Shown here: positions 34,589-43,014 of the stretch, one piece after another | How positions within the stretch are numbered: the first letter of the stretch is position 1 | Layout of the letters: each line of letters opens with the position of its first letter | Source of the DNA: Betaproteobacteria bacterium | GTDB lineage: Bacteria; Pseudomonadota; Gammaproteobacteria; Burkholderiales; Ga0077523 | Assembly (NCBI GenBank): GCA_016125475.1 | Contig: WGLR01000040.1 | Span: 1 to 64,000 of the forward strand | DNA length: 64,000 bases | Reading direction: 5' to 3' | Notes under the pieces: generated by a model | What the model saw: the letters and a program-made list of their open reading frames with translations, nothing else | Told to the model about the DNA's origin: nothing | The model's database searches: none | Position numbers and translations under genes: made by a program

Positions 34589-37315
34589 TCAGCTCTGCCG
34601 AACCAGCGATGGGGATAGCTTCTCCTCGAGCCAATCCCACCGCTTGTCCTTGACCATTACGAAGCGGCAGCGCCCCCCGGACAGGTTTGCCCATAGGCCG
34701 CCAATCAACCGGTCATCCTCCGCACCAGCCCAACGATCCGCTCCCTTGTATTCGACGGCCAGGATCGGGCCGGGCTTGTTTGCGCTGCCCGGCAACTGAC
34801 ACAGGAAGTCAGGGTAGAAGCGCCCGTCCGCCTTTTGCAGGAAGAACGAACTTCCTTCGCGTCGAACGAGGTTGCGAACCCAGAACTGGACGCGCCCCTG
34901 CTGCGCCTGAATGTCGAGCCAGCAGGCGCACTCGAACTCCTCCTTGCTATCGAAGTCGCCGATGCGGCCATAGAAATGCTTGCGGAAGTCAAAGTGCCCG
35001 AAACGGCCGTCGTAGTCACGGCTGGGCGCGTAGGCCTGCGCGTGGCACTCAAAGGCGTACTGATCCGTCACCGCGACGCGCGATGCCGCATCGTCGCCGA
35101 ACAGTGCCTGCTGGAACGCCTTGCCAACAGCCAGCCTGTGCAGCTCACGAATGCGTGCTTCCAACAGGTTGCGCAGCATGAACTTCTGCAGATTCGCACG
35201 GGCCAGCGTGAAGCCCTCACGGCGCAACAGTTCGGTCAGCCACTTGGCCACGAAGGCTTGCTTGCTCGCGTGGGTGAGTGACGGCTCCGGCAGATTCCGG
35301 CACAGCCACGTCGCGAGGCGCACCTCGTCCCAGTGCTCGGGCTGATAGACCAGCCCCAGGTCACGCTGCAAATCGGGCAGGAATCGCGAGACGACTTTGC
35401 CGCTCTCGCCATCGACATCGATCTCGCCGCCTTCGGACACCTTGAGGCCCGCGGCCAGCGCGGTGATGTCGTCACCTGTCGGCGCGGCGTCGTACGTCGA
35501 CAAGTCCCACGGGTAGTCGAGCACCTCCGGGTCGTCGAACAGTTGCAGCTCACCTTGTACGCGCAGCGCCAGCTGCGGCACGCGGAGGCGGTCACCCAAC
35601 TCGGCCGGCGTCCGGAAGAACTCGATGGCCGTTGTACGGCTGATCTCGGCCGCCTCTACGATGGCAGCCGCCGCCGAATCGCTCGTGACTGAAGCCTTCA
35701 GCACGTCGGCCTCGTCCTCGGTCAGCGGCGTGGTGATGGTCAGCGTGTTGAGCTTGCCGTCCCAGCTCACCTTGTCGCGCACCGGCTTTGGCACGCTCTT
35801 GAGATCGGGCTTCTCGGTCAACGTGATCGCCACCGGACGAACCACGACGCGCCCAGCGTGACCTTCCAAGTCCAGCCTTGCCTGCTCGGACTTGGCGGCG
35901 GTGACGAACTCGGTCACCTCGCGTCGCTCGAAGCCCGCGCCCGCCACCAGACGGTCTCGCAGCGCGCCTGCCGTCTCGGCAAAGTTGCGTGACACCACGA
36001 AGGCGTAGGACTGATTCAAAGCCTTGGCCTGCCGATGGCTGGCGCCGGGTTGACGCAACACGCGCCCGAGCAATTGCTCCACCGCCGTGGCCGATGACAG
36101 CGAGGCCATGCTCACCAGGATGTAGGCGAACGGGCAGTCCCAGCCCTCGGCCAGCGCTTTCTGGGTGATCACAAACCTCACCGGGCAGGCCGGGTCGGCA
36201 ATGCCCAGCTTGTAGTCGGTATCGATCTGCTCCAGCCCCTTTTCCTCGCCGGTGGCTACGACGATCTCGCTGGCCGGAATGCCGTGGTTGGCGATCAGTT
36301 CGTTCTTGACGCGCTCGAAATCCAGCGTCTCCACTCCAGCACGGCGGGGCTCCGATTGAATCAACACCAGCGGCCGGAGGTAGGGGTTGCCCGCCCGGCG
36401 TTCCTCATCGGCCAGCTTGTGCAGGGCGTCGCGGCGGCCGATGGCGTCGGCCAGACACTGTTGCCAGTTCGGCTCGGTTTCCAGCACCACGGGCAGCTTG
36501 ATCATTTCCTCCGCCTTCAATTCGGCGGCGGAGACGCTGTGCAGCACATTGCTCGGCGTGCGTTCCAGGTCGGGCGTGGCGGTCAGTTCCATCACGCCGC
36601 TGGGGCGGAAGCGCGCCAGCATGTCGAAGGCCAGTTCGGTGCGGCTGTTGTGCGCCTCGTCCACCACCACGAAGGGCCGACGCAGGCGCAGCACGTTGGC
36701 CAGCGAGCACGGCGTCGTGCGGTCGGCACCTTCCCCTTCGCTCAACAAGCCGTCGCGCTGCGTGGGTGACAGGTTGTCGAAGTGGTGCATCAGTGCGCCG
36801 CTGCTCTGGTACACCTTGCGGGACTCCTCGTCCTCCACCTGAAACGCCTGCCGGGTGGCGACGATGATCGTGGTCGAGGTGTCCAGCGTCGCGCGGGTCA
36901 CGCTCTTGGCCTCGTCGAGGTCCATCACCGTGATGGGCCCGGCCTCGCGCAGCGCCGTGTGGTACGGATGCAGGCGGTCGCGCAGGGCCCGCAAGGTCTG
37001 CTCGCGGATGGGTTTGCTCGGCACCAGCCACAGGATCACGCTGTGCTCGCAGCGCAGCAGATGCGTGTTGACCAACGCCACGCTCTTCGCCGCCAGCCAG
37101 GTCTTGCCGCCGCCGGTTGGTACGCGCAGGCAGAAGTACGGCATGTCGGGCGGAAAGCCCGAAAGCGGGCTGTACGCATTGCCACGCCCCCACAGGCGCT
37201 CCGTGGTGGCGGTGAAAGCAATCGAGGGGGACGGCAGCTCGTGGCAGGCCTTGAAGTAGGCCTCGACGCTGTCGAGCACCTGCTGCTGGTAAGTCTTGGG
37301 TGCGAACGTACTCAT
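34589..37315 (-). CDS. res: Type III restriction-like DEAH helicase-nuclease (Res)
   Basis: This 908-residue SF2 helicase has Walker A PTGGGKT (66-72), DEAH (219-222), TATP (245-248), ALAEGWDCP (388-396) and QLLGRVLR (414-421). The C-terminal PD-(D/E)xK nuclease is visible as D836 in YPDF, then E855 and K857 in VEYKG. This is the architecture of the Res subunit of type III restriction enzymes, which translocates from unmethylated sites and cuts. The ATG is 3 nt after the stop of the methyltransferase gene, and jetA begins 18 nt after its stop, so it lies in one operon with both systems. Confidence 0.88.
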   Translation of the reverse strand: MSTFAPKTYQQQVLDSVEAYFKACHELPSPSIAFTATTERLWGRGNAYSPLSGFPPDMPYFCLRVPTGGGKTWLAAKSVALVNTHLLRCEHSVILWLVPSKPIREQTLRALRDRLHPYHTALREAGPITVMDLDEAKSVTRATLDTSTTIIVATRQAFQVEDEESRKVYQSSGALMHHFDNLSPTQRDGLLSEGEGADRTTPCSLANVLRLRRPFVVVDEAHNSRTELAFDMLARFRPSGVMELTATPDLERTPSNVLHSVSAAELKAEEMIKLPVVLETEPNWQQCLADAIGRRDALHKLADEERRAGNPYLRPLVLIQSEPRRAGVETLDFERVKNELIANHGIPASEIVVATGEEKGLEQIDTDYKLGIADPACPVRFVITQKALAEGWDCPFAYILVSMASLSSATAVEQLLGRVLRQPGASHRQAKALNQSYAFVVSRNFAETAGALRDRLVAGAGFERREVTEFVTAAKSEQARLDLEGHAGRVVVRPVAITLTEKPDLKSVPKPVRDKVSWDGKLNTLTITTPLTEDEADVLKASVTSDSAAAAIVEAAEISRTTAIEFFRTPAELGDRLRVPQLALRVQGELQLFDDPEVLDYPWDLSTYDAAPTGDDITALAAGLKVSEGGEIDVDGESGKVVSRFLPDLQRDLGLVYQPEHWDEVRLATWLCRNLPEPSLTHASKQAFVAKWLTELLRREGFTLARANLQKFMLRNLLEARIRELHRLAVGKAFQQALFGDDAASRVAVTDQYAFECHAQAYAPSRDYDGRFGHFDFRKHFYGRIGDFDSKEEFECACWLDIQAQQGRVQFWVRNLVRREGSSFFLQKADGRFYPDFLCQLPGSANKPGPILAVEYKGADRWAGAEDDRLIGGLWANLSGGRCRFVMVKDKRWDWLEEKLSPSLVRQS

Positions 37316-37318
37316 GGC

Positions 37319-38923
37319 TTACACCTCCAGCGCGTAAGGGGTTTGCTTGAAGGTGATGCCCTCGCGTGCCGCGCGGCCACCGATGCGGTTGGCAGCGGCG
37401 TAGATCACTTTGGGGCCGGCGAATTTCGGCAGCACATCGAACACCGGGCCGGTGAGCACGTTGCCGCCAGCAGCCGAGCGGTCTTTGAGGATGCCGTTGT
37501 AGAGCAAGTAGATCGCGCGGCCCTCGTGTAGGCCGAGCAGCGGCGAATCGGCTTGGCCCGTGTAGCCCGTGCCGGTCTCGGCGAACCACACGAACTCGGC
37601 CAGTTGGGCGAAGGTCACATCGCGCCGGATCTGGCCCTCGGCATCGAACAGAGGTTCCGCAGAGAGGCGGCAGAACTGGAAGCCGCCTCCGAGGCCTGTA
37701 ATCTGTTCGCCCTTTGAATTCGAATAGCCTGCGATGGCCCGCGCCGCCCGGCTGGCAGTGATCTTCGTCGCCACACTGGGCAGCATTTCCACCTGGATGA
37801 ATCGGCGCGAACCCCCGTCCTCGACGTTCTGCTTGAGCACCGCGTGGCCGGTCGTGCCCGAACCCGCGAAGCTGTCAAGGACGATGGAGTCTCTGTCGGT
37901 CGCGATCTGAAGAATGCGCTGTATCAGACGTGTGGGCTTCGGAGTAATGAAAACGTCATCGCTCGACTCGAAGTCTACGAGTTCAAGCAGTTCCTTCTTA
38001 GCTTCCTGCGTATGACCGACATCCTTGTGAAACCACATCGTCTGCGGCACGACCCCGTCTTTGACGTCGGACAGAAACCGCTTGAGCCGCGGCATGTTGC
38101 TTCCATCGTCGCCCCACCAGATGCGACGATCACGGTCGAGCTCGGCGAACTTCTCTTTTGACACGCGCCAGTACATCCCACGACCAGGTCCGGGAATAAC
38201 GCGGCCAGACGGGCAAGTCACCGGATACGTGCCCTCGCCGTAGTAGTTCCGCGCCTGTAGATCGCCAGACGTCCACGGACCTCGAGGATCGTTGTCAGGA
38301 TTCTTGTACCTCGCAGTTGCCTCTTCCGCGCGCGGTATGAGGTTGGGCCGCCATCTGTCTGCTTTCGCTGCGTAGACGACGATGTAGTCGTGATCTTCCG
38401 ATAGGTGGCGCGCGCTGTTCTTCGGCGCAAAGACCTTCTGCCAAAGAACTGTGGCCACGAAATTGCGCGCACCGAAGATCTCGTCCATCAAGAGCCGAAG
38501 CGTCGCAATCTCGTTGTCGTCGATGGATACGAAGATCGCGCCATCCTCGCGAAGGAACTGCCTCAACAGAACCAAGCGCGGGTACATCATCGATAGCCAG
38601 CGGTCGTGCCGGTCCAGCGTCTCACCTTCCTTGCCGACCACCTCGCCCAGCCACTTGCGGATCTCTGGGCTGTTGACGTTGTCGTTGTAAACCCAGCCCT
38701 CGTTGCCGGTGTTGTAGGGCGGGTCGATGTAGATGCACTTAACCTGGCCGGCATAGCGGGGCAGCAGGGCCTTGAGCGCATGCAGGTTGTCGCCCTGCAC
38801 GATGAGGTTGCCGCTCCCGCTGTCGCCGCAGGAGAGGTCGGGCGCCGGCTCCAACAGGCGGAAGGGCACTTCCTTGTAATGCTTGACGACGGCTTCCTTG
38901 CCGATCCAGTTCAGTGTGGGCAT
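37319..38923 (-). CDS. mod: Type III-like beta-class DNA adenine-N6 methyltransferase (Mod)
   Basis: In this 534-residue protein the catalytic motif DPPYNTGN (67-74) comes before the SAM-binding motif FAGSGTTGH (352-360), the beta-class order. PKPTRLIQRIL (328-338) is motif X. The variable middle (about 185-300) should be the target-recognition domain; its DNA, near 37.9-38.5 kb, is visibly poorer in G+C than the surroundings, which suggests exchange of recognition domains. It methylates one strand of an asymmetric site, protecting host DNA from the adjacent Res. The recognition site cannot be read from sequence. The C-terminal extension (about 430-534) is less conserved. Confidence 0.9.
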   Translation of the reverse strand: MPTLNWIGKEAVVKHYKEVPFRLLEPAPDLSCGDSGSGNLIVQGDNLHALKALLPRYAGQVKCIYIDPPYNTGNEGWVYNDNVNSPEIRKWLGEVVGKEGETLDRHDRWLSMMYPRLVLLRQFLREDGAIFVSIDDNEIATLRLLMDEIFGARNFVATVLWQKVFAPKNSARHLSEDHDYIVVYAAKADRWRPNLIPRAEEATARYKNPDNDPRGPWTSGDLQARNYYGEGTYPVTCPSGRVIPGPGRGMYWRVSKEKFAELDRDRRIWWGDDGSNMPRLKRFLSDVKDGVVPQTMWFHKDVGHTQEAKKELLELVDFESSDDVFITPKPTRLIQRILQIATDRDSIVLDSFAGSGTTGHAVLKQNVEDGGSRRFIQVEMLPSVATKITASRAARAIAGYSNSKGEQITGLGGGFQFCRLSAEPLFDAEGQIRRDVTFAQLAEFVWFAETGTGYTGQADSPLLGLHEGRAIYLLYNGILKDRSAAGGNVLTGPVFDVLPKFAGPKVIYAAANRIGGRAAREGITFKQTPYALEV

Positions 38924-38938
38924 GGCGCCTCGTGACCT

Positions 38939-39154
38939 TCAGTTTTTGCGGGCGTTGTGGACGCCCGCGCTTTGTTCTTCATCCGCGCCCCCGGCGCGCA
39001 CCCAGTCGTCCACCTCAGACAGCTTGAACTTCCACAGCCGCCCGACGCGGTGCGCCGGCAGTCCCCGGTGTTCCCGCCAGCGATAGACGGTGTCCTTAGC
39101 CACGCCCAGGTGCTGGGCGACCTGCTCGACGGAAACCCACGGTTCTGTGGTCAT
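38939..39154 (-). CDS. Small excisionase-like HTH DNA-binding protein
   Basis: This 71-residue protein of the HTH_17 type has WVSVEQVAQHLGVAKDTVYRWREHRGLPAHRVGRLWKFKLSEVDDWV, a MerR/Xis-like winged helix. Such small proteins act as excisionases or local regulators. It is the first gene of the minus-strand island, 15 nt before mod, so it could regulate the operon. The ATG at 39154 begins MTTEPWVSV; an upstream ATG (39187) would add 11 unremarkable residues. No clear -35/-10 pair was seen in the 100 bp upstream. Confidence 0.8.
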   Translation of the reverse strand: MTTEPWVSVEQVAQHLGVAKDTVYRWREHRGLPAHRVGRLWKFKLSEVDDWVRAGGADEEQSAGVHNARKN

Positions 39155-39228
39155 GGTGTCCGCGCTTGCCAACTGGAAGCGCCTCAAGTCGATTAAACCG
39201 GATGAAAGTCTATCAGGGGGAGTGCGCT

Positions 39229-39239
39229 CGCCCGAGCTT
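39229..39239 (+). repeat. Right copy of the 11-bp direct repeat flanking the defence operon
   Basis: CGCCCGAGCTT, 75 bp upstream of the HTH gene start, identical to 27723-27733, with GGGGCGG at 39246-39252. Confidence 0.4.
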
Positions 39240-39260
39240 GGCTTCGGGGCGGAACAGCGC

Positions 39261-39497
39261 GTGAATCAGGGCATCGCGATCAACCCAGACACCCCGATGC
39301 GCCACACCGATCCCGGCACCGCATACGCCGCGCGCACCACGCAGATCCACGTCAAGCTGGCGCGGCTGCAGCAGCTGGCCGCCGACCACTTCGGCCATGA
39401 CCCGGATGCCATCCAGTGGGGCCACGTCGCCGACCTGGGGCGGGTGGAGCAGGCGCTCGACGAGCTGCTCGCCATCTTCGACGGTCCGCCCGAGTGA
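39261..39497 (+). CDS. Small hypothetical protein on the island flank
   Basis: This is a 78-residue reading frame from GTG 39261 (an internal ATG at 39297 would give 66). The C-terminal part QIHVKLARLQQLAADHFGHDPDAIQWGHVADLGRVEQALDELLAIF looks like real protein: amphipathic helices and GC3-rich codons. Similar small proteins are found beside DUF3489 genes and recombinases on mobile islands, as far as I recall, and a DUF3489 relic does follow here. It has no known function. It is divergent from the HTH gene. Confidence 0.5.
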   Translation: MNQGIAINPDTPMRHTDPGTAYAARTTQIHVKLARLQQLAADHFGHDPDAIQWGHVADLGRVEQALDELLAIFDGPPE

Positions 39498-39508
39498 CGG
39501 AGGCCGCG

Positions 39509-39755
39509 ATGGAAACGCTGCCCGGCTCAAACTTCTGGAGGAAATCCCGGTCCGCCCCGGCAACAAGCTAGCTGCCCTCGTGGTGGCGTTACACCGCTCG
39601 CAGGGCGCGACCAACCTGCAACTGATGCTGGCCACCGAATGGCAACTGCATTAGGGGTGTTCGGTGCGATCTCGGGCCTGCTGCGCAAACGCCTCGGCTT
39701 GAACGTCGTGCTGACTCTCAATGTCGCCGGCGAACGGGTGTGCCGCATGCGGTGA
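39509..39755 (+). pseudogene. Broken DUF3489 gene
   Basis: Two fragments in different frames together match the DUF3489 domain: GNKLAALVVALHRSQGATNLQLMLATEWQLH up to a stop at 39652-39654, then VFGAISGLLRKRLGLNVVLTLNVAGERVCRM from 39657 to a stop at 39753-39755. In intact members the two halves run on as WQ-x-H-(S/T)VRG-x-(I/L)SG. Here five bases instead of three separate the H codon from the next, an apparent 2-nt insertion that also creates the stop. The N-terminus is unclear. Confidence 0.65.
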
Positions 39756-39795
39756 CCGACGCGCCGCAAAGACTTGGAATTCAATTCATACTTTT

Positions 39796-39820
39796 GGGGT
39801 ACACACGATCTGCGTACCCC
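39796..39820. repeat. Inverted repeat GGGGTAC/GTACCCC
   Basis: This is a perfect 7-bp inverted repeat with an 11-nt spacer in an AT-richer pocket between the DUF3489 and ParD relics. It has no T-tract on either side in the right orientation, so it is not a standard terminator. It may be a recombination or regulatory remnant. Confidence 0.4.
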
Positions 39821-39863
39821 AGCACTAGATTTCAGCGGGCGGCTGTTCCAGCGGGGCGCGGAC

Positions 39864-40155
39864 CTACGAGAGCACTCGGCGACCCCGCAGACGAACCGTC
39901 ACGCGACGCCGGGTTCCTGCATCCACCCGGGGGCGTGCTGCCGGCCGAGCCGCGCTGCGCACACGCTCACGCAGTCCCTCGAAGTAGCTCTCGGTCACCC
40001 CCCGCAGCGCCCGCGAGGAGCAGGTCCCGCAACTGCAACCGGTCCTGATTGTGGCTGATCAGTTCGTGCACGTACTCGCTGCTGGTCCCGTAGGCGCGCA
40101 GATCGGCGCCGAACCCCCGCGTGATGCCACGGAACCCGGAAATGAAAACGCCCAA
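39864..40155 (-). pseudogene. Frameshifted, N-terminally replaced ParD-type antitoxin fragment
   Basis: The frame contains YGTSSEYVHELISHNQDRLQLRDLLLAGAA, the C-terminal half of the ParD (CC2985) ribbon-helix-helix antitoxin family. The expected continuation AYFEALRERV appears as SYFEGLRERV, but in another frame; the break lies at a run of six C (39998-40003). The ribbon-helix-helix N-terminus is missing, replaced by MGVFISGFRGITRGFGADLRA. No ParE toxin was found. A homopolymer sequencing error could account for the frameshift, but not for the missing N-terminus. Confidence 0.55.
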
Positions 40156-40172
40156 CCGACGAAGGTTGGGCG
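40145..40172 (-). terminator. Rho-independent terminator downstream of lysS
   Basis: CGCCCAACC and GGTTGGGCG form a 9-bp stem with a 6-nt loop, followed on the minus strand by TTTTC. It is oriented to end transcription coming from lysS. Confidence 0.8.
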
Positions 40173-40177
40173 CTGAA

Positions 40178-40210
40178 TGGTAGTGGGCAGAGGGGTAATC
40201 GAACCGCCTG
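40178..40210 (-). other. tRNA-3'-end-like segment (possible integration scar)
   Basis: On the minus strand, directly after lysS, the sequence reads GGCGGTTCGATTACC and ends CACTACCA. GGTTCGATT is the usual T-loop region and the end resembles acceptor-CCA; GGCGGTTCGATT is the same as typical tRNA-Phe T-arms as I recall them. The T-stem does not pair properly and no 5' half of a tRNA is present, so it is not a functional gene. Confidence 0.3.
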
Positions 40211-40221
40211 CGCGCGGACCT

Positions 40222-41724
40222 TCAGTCCTCCGGACGCATGTGCGGAAACAGGATCACGTCGCGAATGCTGGGGCTGTCGGTGAGCAGCATCACGAAGCGG
40301 TCGATGCCGATGCCTTCGCCCGCGGTCGGCGGCAGACCGTATTCCAGCGCACGGATGTAGTCGGTGTCGTAGTGCATGGCTTCCTGGTCGCCCGCGTCCT
40401 TCTGGCGGACCTGTTCCATGAAACGTTCGGCCTGGTCCTCGGGGTCGTTCAGCTCCGAGAAACCGTTCGCAATCTCGCGTCCCGCGATGTAGAGCTCGAA
40501 ACGGTCCGTGACGTCCGGATTCGCGTCGTTGCGGCGTGCGAGCGGCGAGACCTCGGCCGGATAGTCCACGATGAACGTCGGCTGCACGAGCTTCGATTCC
40601 GTCGTCTCCTCGAAGTAGGTGAGCTGGAGGCCGCCGAGTCCGTCCGAGGGCTTGTAGTGCGCGCCCATGCGCTCGAGCGACGCGACCAGCCAGCCCCGGT
40701 CGTTGAGCTGATCCTCGGTCACCTCGGGGTGGTAACGGCACACGGCTTCGGTCACGGTCAGTCGCGCGTAGGGTGCGCCGAGGTCGATGGTTTCTCCCTG
40801 ATAGGTGACACGCGTCGTGCCGAGGACCTGCTCCGCCGCGTTGCGGAACATGGCTTCGGTGAGGTCCATGAGGTAGCGGTAGTCCTGATAGGCCTCGTAG
40901 AACTCCAGCATCGTGAACTCGGGATTGTGGCGGGGCGAGATCCCCTCGTTGCGGAAGTTCCGGTTGATCTCGAACACCTTCTCGAAGCCCCCGGTCACGA
41001 GTCGTTTCAGGTAGAGCTCCGGCGCGATGCGCAGGTAGAGCGGCATGTCGAGCGCGTTGTGGTGGGTCGCGAACGGCCGCGCCGAGGCGCCGCCCGGGAT
41101 CGGGTGCATCATGGGCGTCTCGACCTCGAGGTAGCCGCGACCGACGAGGAACTCGCGGATCGCCTGGATGACCTTCGAGCGGGTCACGAACGTGCGGCGG
41201 GTCTCTTCGCTGACGATCAGGTCGACGTAGCGCTGGCGATACTTCTGTTCCTGGTCAGTGAGCCCGTGGAATTTCTCCGGGAGGGGTCGCAGCGATTTCG
41301 TGAGCAGGCGCACGCCCGTCACCTTGATCGTGAGTTCGCCCGTTCGCGTGCGAAAGAGCGTGCCTTCCGCGCCGAGTATGTCCCCGAGGTCCCAGTGCTT
41401 GAACTGCTCGTGTGCCTCGGCACCCACACCGTCGTTGCTCACGTAGAGCTGGATGCGGCCCGACATGTCCTGGATCGTCGCGAAGCTCGCCTTGCCCATC
41501 ACGCGCTTGAGGACCATGCGGCCGGCGACGCGCACGCGCACCGGCTCGGCTTCGAGGGTGTCGTTCTCCTTGCCCTCGAACGTGCGCTGGAGTTCGGCAC
41601 AGAGGTGCTCGCGGCGGAAGTCGTTCGGGAACGCCTGACCGGACGCGCGCAGGTCCGCGAGCTTCCGTCGTCGTTCGGCGATGATCTGGTTGTCGTCGGT
41701 GGGGGGCTGCTGGGAGGCGGTCAT
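40222..41724 (-). CDS. lysS: Lysyl-tRNA synthetase (class II)
   Basis: This 500-residue enzyme charges tRNA-Lys. It has an OB-fold anticodon-binding domain (about 60-170: [18 protein letters not shown]), then class II motifs: motif 1 near [13 protein letters not shown], motif 2 [24 protein letters not shown], motif 3 [10 protein letters not shown]. The length equals the family norm. It is last in the recJ-DUF4010-prfB-lysS minus-strand series, 73 nt after prfB, and is followed by a strong terminator. Confidence 0.96.
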   Translation of the reverse strand: MTASQQPPTDDNQIIAERRRKLADLRASGQAFPNDFRREHLCAELQRTFEGKENDTLEAEPVRVRVAGRMVLKRVMGKASFATIQDMSGRIQLYVSNDGVGAEAHEQFKHWDLGDILGAEGTLFRTRTGELTIKVTGVRLLTKSLRPLPEKFHGLTDQEQKYRQRYVDLIVSEETRRTFVTRSKVIQAIREFLVGRGYLEVETPMMHPIPGGASARPFATHHNALDMPLYLRIAPELYLKRLVTGGFEKVFEINRNFRNEGISPRHNPEFTMLEFYEAYQDYRYLMDLTEAMFRNAAEQVLGTTRVTYQGETIDLGAPYARLTVTEAVCRYHPEVTEDQLNDRGWLVASLERMGAHYKPSDGLGGLQLTYFEETTESKLVQPTFIVDYPAEVSPLARRNDANPDVTDRFELYIAGREIANGFSELNDPEDQAERFMEQVRQKDAGDQEAMHYDTDYIRALEYGLPPTAGEGIGIDRFVMLLTDSPSIRDVILFPHMRPED

Positions 41725-41797
41725 CTCTCGTGCCTGCTGTCTGGTGATGGGGGTGAGGCGTGTCGTGCGGGGTGCCCGGGCGGGCGGCCCCCCACGC

Positions 41798-42902
41798 TCA
41801 GACGCCCTGCTTGAGGCTCGCGGCGATGAAGTTGTCGAGGTCGCCGTCGAGCACGGCCTGCGTGTTGCCGACTTCCACGTTCGTGCGGAGATCCTTGATC
41901 CGCGACTGGTCGAGCACGTAGGAGCGGATCTGGTGGCCCCAGCCGATGTCGGTCTTGGAGTCCTCGAGGGCCTGCTTCTCCTCGTTGCGCTTGCGCATCT
42001 CGAGCTCGAACAGCCGCGCCTTCAGCATCGCCATCGCCTCGGCGCGGTTGCGGTGCTGCGAACGGTCGTTCTGGCACTGGACCACGATGCCCGTCGGCTC
42101 GTGGGTGATGCGCACCGCGGAGTCCGTCTTGTTGATGTGCTGACCACCGGCGCCGCTCGCGCGGAAGGTGTCGATGCGCAGGTCGGCCGGATTGATCTCG
42201 ACCTCGACCGACTCGTCCACCTCGGGATACACGAACACGCTCGCGAAGGAGGTGTGGCGCCGGGCATTGGAGTCGAAGGGCGACTTGCGTACGAGGCGGT
42301 GAACGCCGGTCTCGGTCCGCAACGTCCCGAAGGCGTATTCGCCGCTCACCTTGATCGTCGCGCTCTTGATGCCTGCGACGTCTCCCTCGGATTCCTCCAG
42401 GACCTCGACCTGGAAGTCCCGGCGCTCGCAGAACCTGAGGTACATCCGCTCGAGCATCGACGCCCAGTCCTGGGCCTCGGTCCCGCCGGACCCTGCCTGG
42501 ATGTCGATGAAGCAGTTGTTGGGATCCATCGGGTTCGAGAACATGCGCCGGAACTCGAGGTCCCCGACCTGTTTCTCGACGTCGCCGAGGTCCCCCTCGA
42601 CCGATTCGAGCGTGGCGTCGTCGTCATCGGCCTCCGCGAGTTCGAAGAGCTCGCGGGCGTCGCGCAGCGCCGTGTCGATGCCCTCCAGCGCGACCACCAC
42701 GGTCTCGAGCGACTTGCGTTCGCGCCCGAGGTCCTGCGCGCGCCTGGGGTCGTCCCAGACCGCCGGATCTTCCGTCAGGCGGGCGACTTCGGCGAGGCGG
42801 GCCTGCTTCGCATCGAAGTCAAAGATACCTCCGCAGTTCGCGGGCACGCTTGCCCAGGTCTTCGATGTGATCCGAGATGGCGTTCTGTCGTTCGGCTTCC
42901 AT
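41798..42902 (-). CDS. prfB: Peptide chain release factor 2 (programmed +1 frameshift)
   Basis: RF2 recognises UGA and UAA stops. Translation starts at ATG 42902 ([27 protein letters not shown]), meets UGA at 42821-42819 and continues in the +1 frame from GAC at 42820; joined length 367 residues. The GGQ hydrolysis motif is in [14 protein letters not shown] and the stop-reading SPF tripeptide is in KSPFDSN. The frame-0 part is 27 codons, as in E. coli (25). Annotating only the downstream frame would lose the true N-terminus. Confidence 0.95.
42818..42833 (-). promoter_or_regulatory. RF2 autoregulatory +1 frameshift site
   Basis: CGGAGGTATCTTTGAC contains all known elements: an internal Shine-Dalgarno GGAGG, 3 nt of spacing, the slippery CTT, and the stop TGA followed by C. 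When RF2 is scarce, ribosomes shift and make more RF2. Confidence 0.93.
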
Positions 42903-43014
42903 GTTCTCGCGCGTCGTCCTGTTGCGGCGGGCCCCCCTTGCGCGCCGGGCGAGCATTCGTCCGGGCAAGGCGCGATGCCTTCCGCTGATTGGGAAAACTT
43001 GGGATTCTAGCCGC

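Noticed and set aside
34589-38923. Reading the mod/res pair as part of a BREX or DISARM system
   Set aside because: The hallmark genes (brxC/pglZ or drmA/drmB) are absent, and the gene order and motif order fit a simple type III restriction-modification pair followed by Wadjet.
40160-40260. A complete tRNA gene overlapping the end of lysS
   Set aside because: The lysS end GAGGACTGA plus the downstream T-loop-like sequence recalls the anticodon arm and T-arm of tRNA-Phe, but the T-stem does not pair and no D-arm or 5' acceptor strand exists upstream within lysS.
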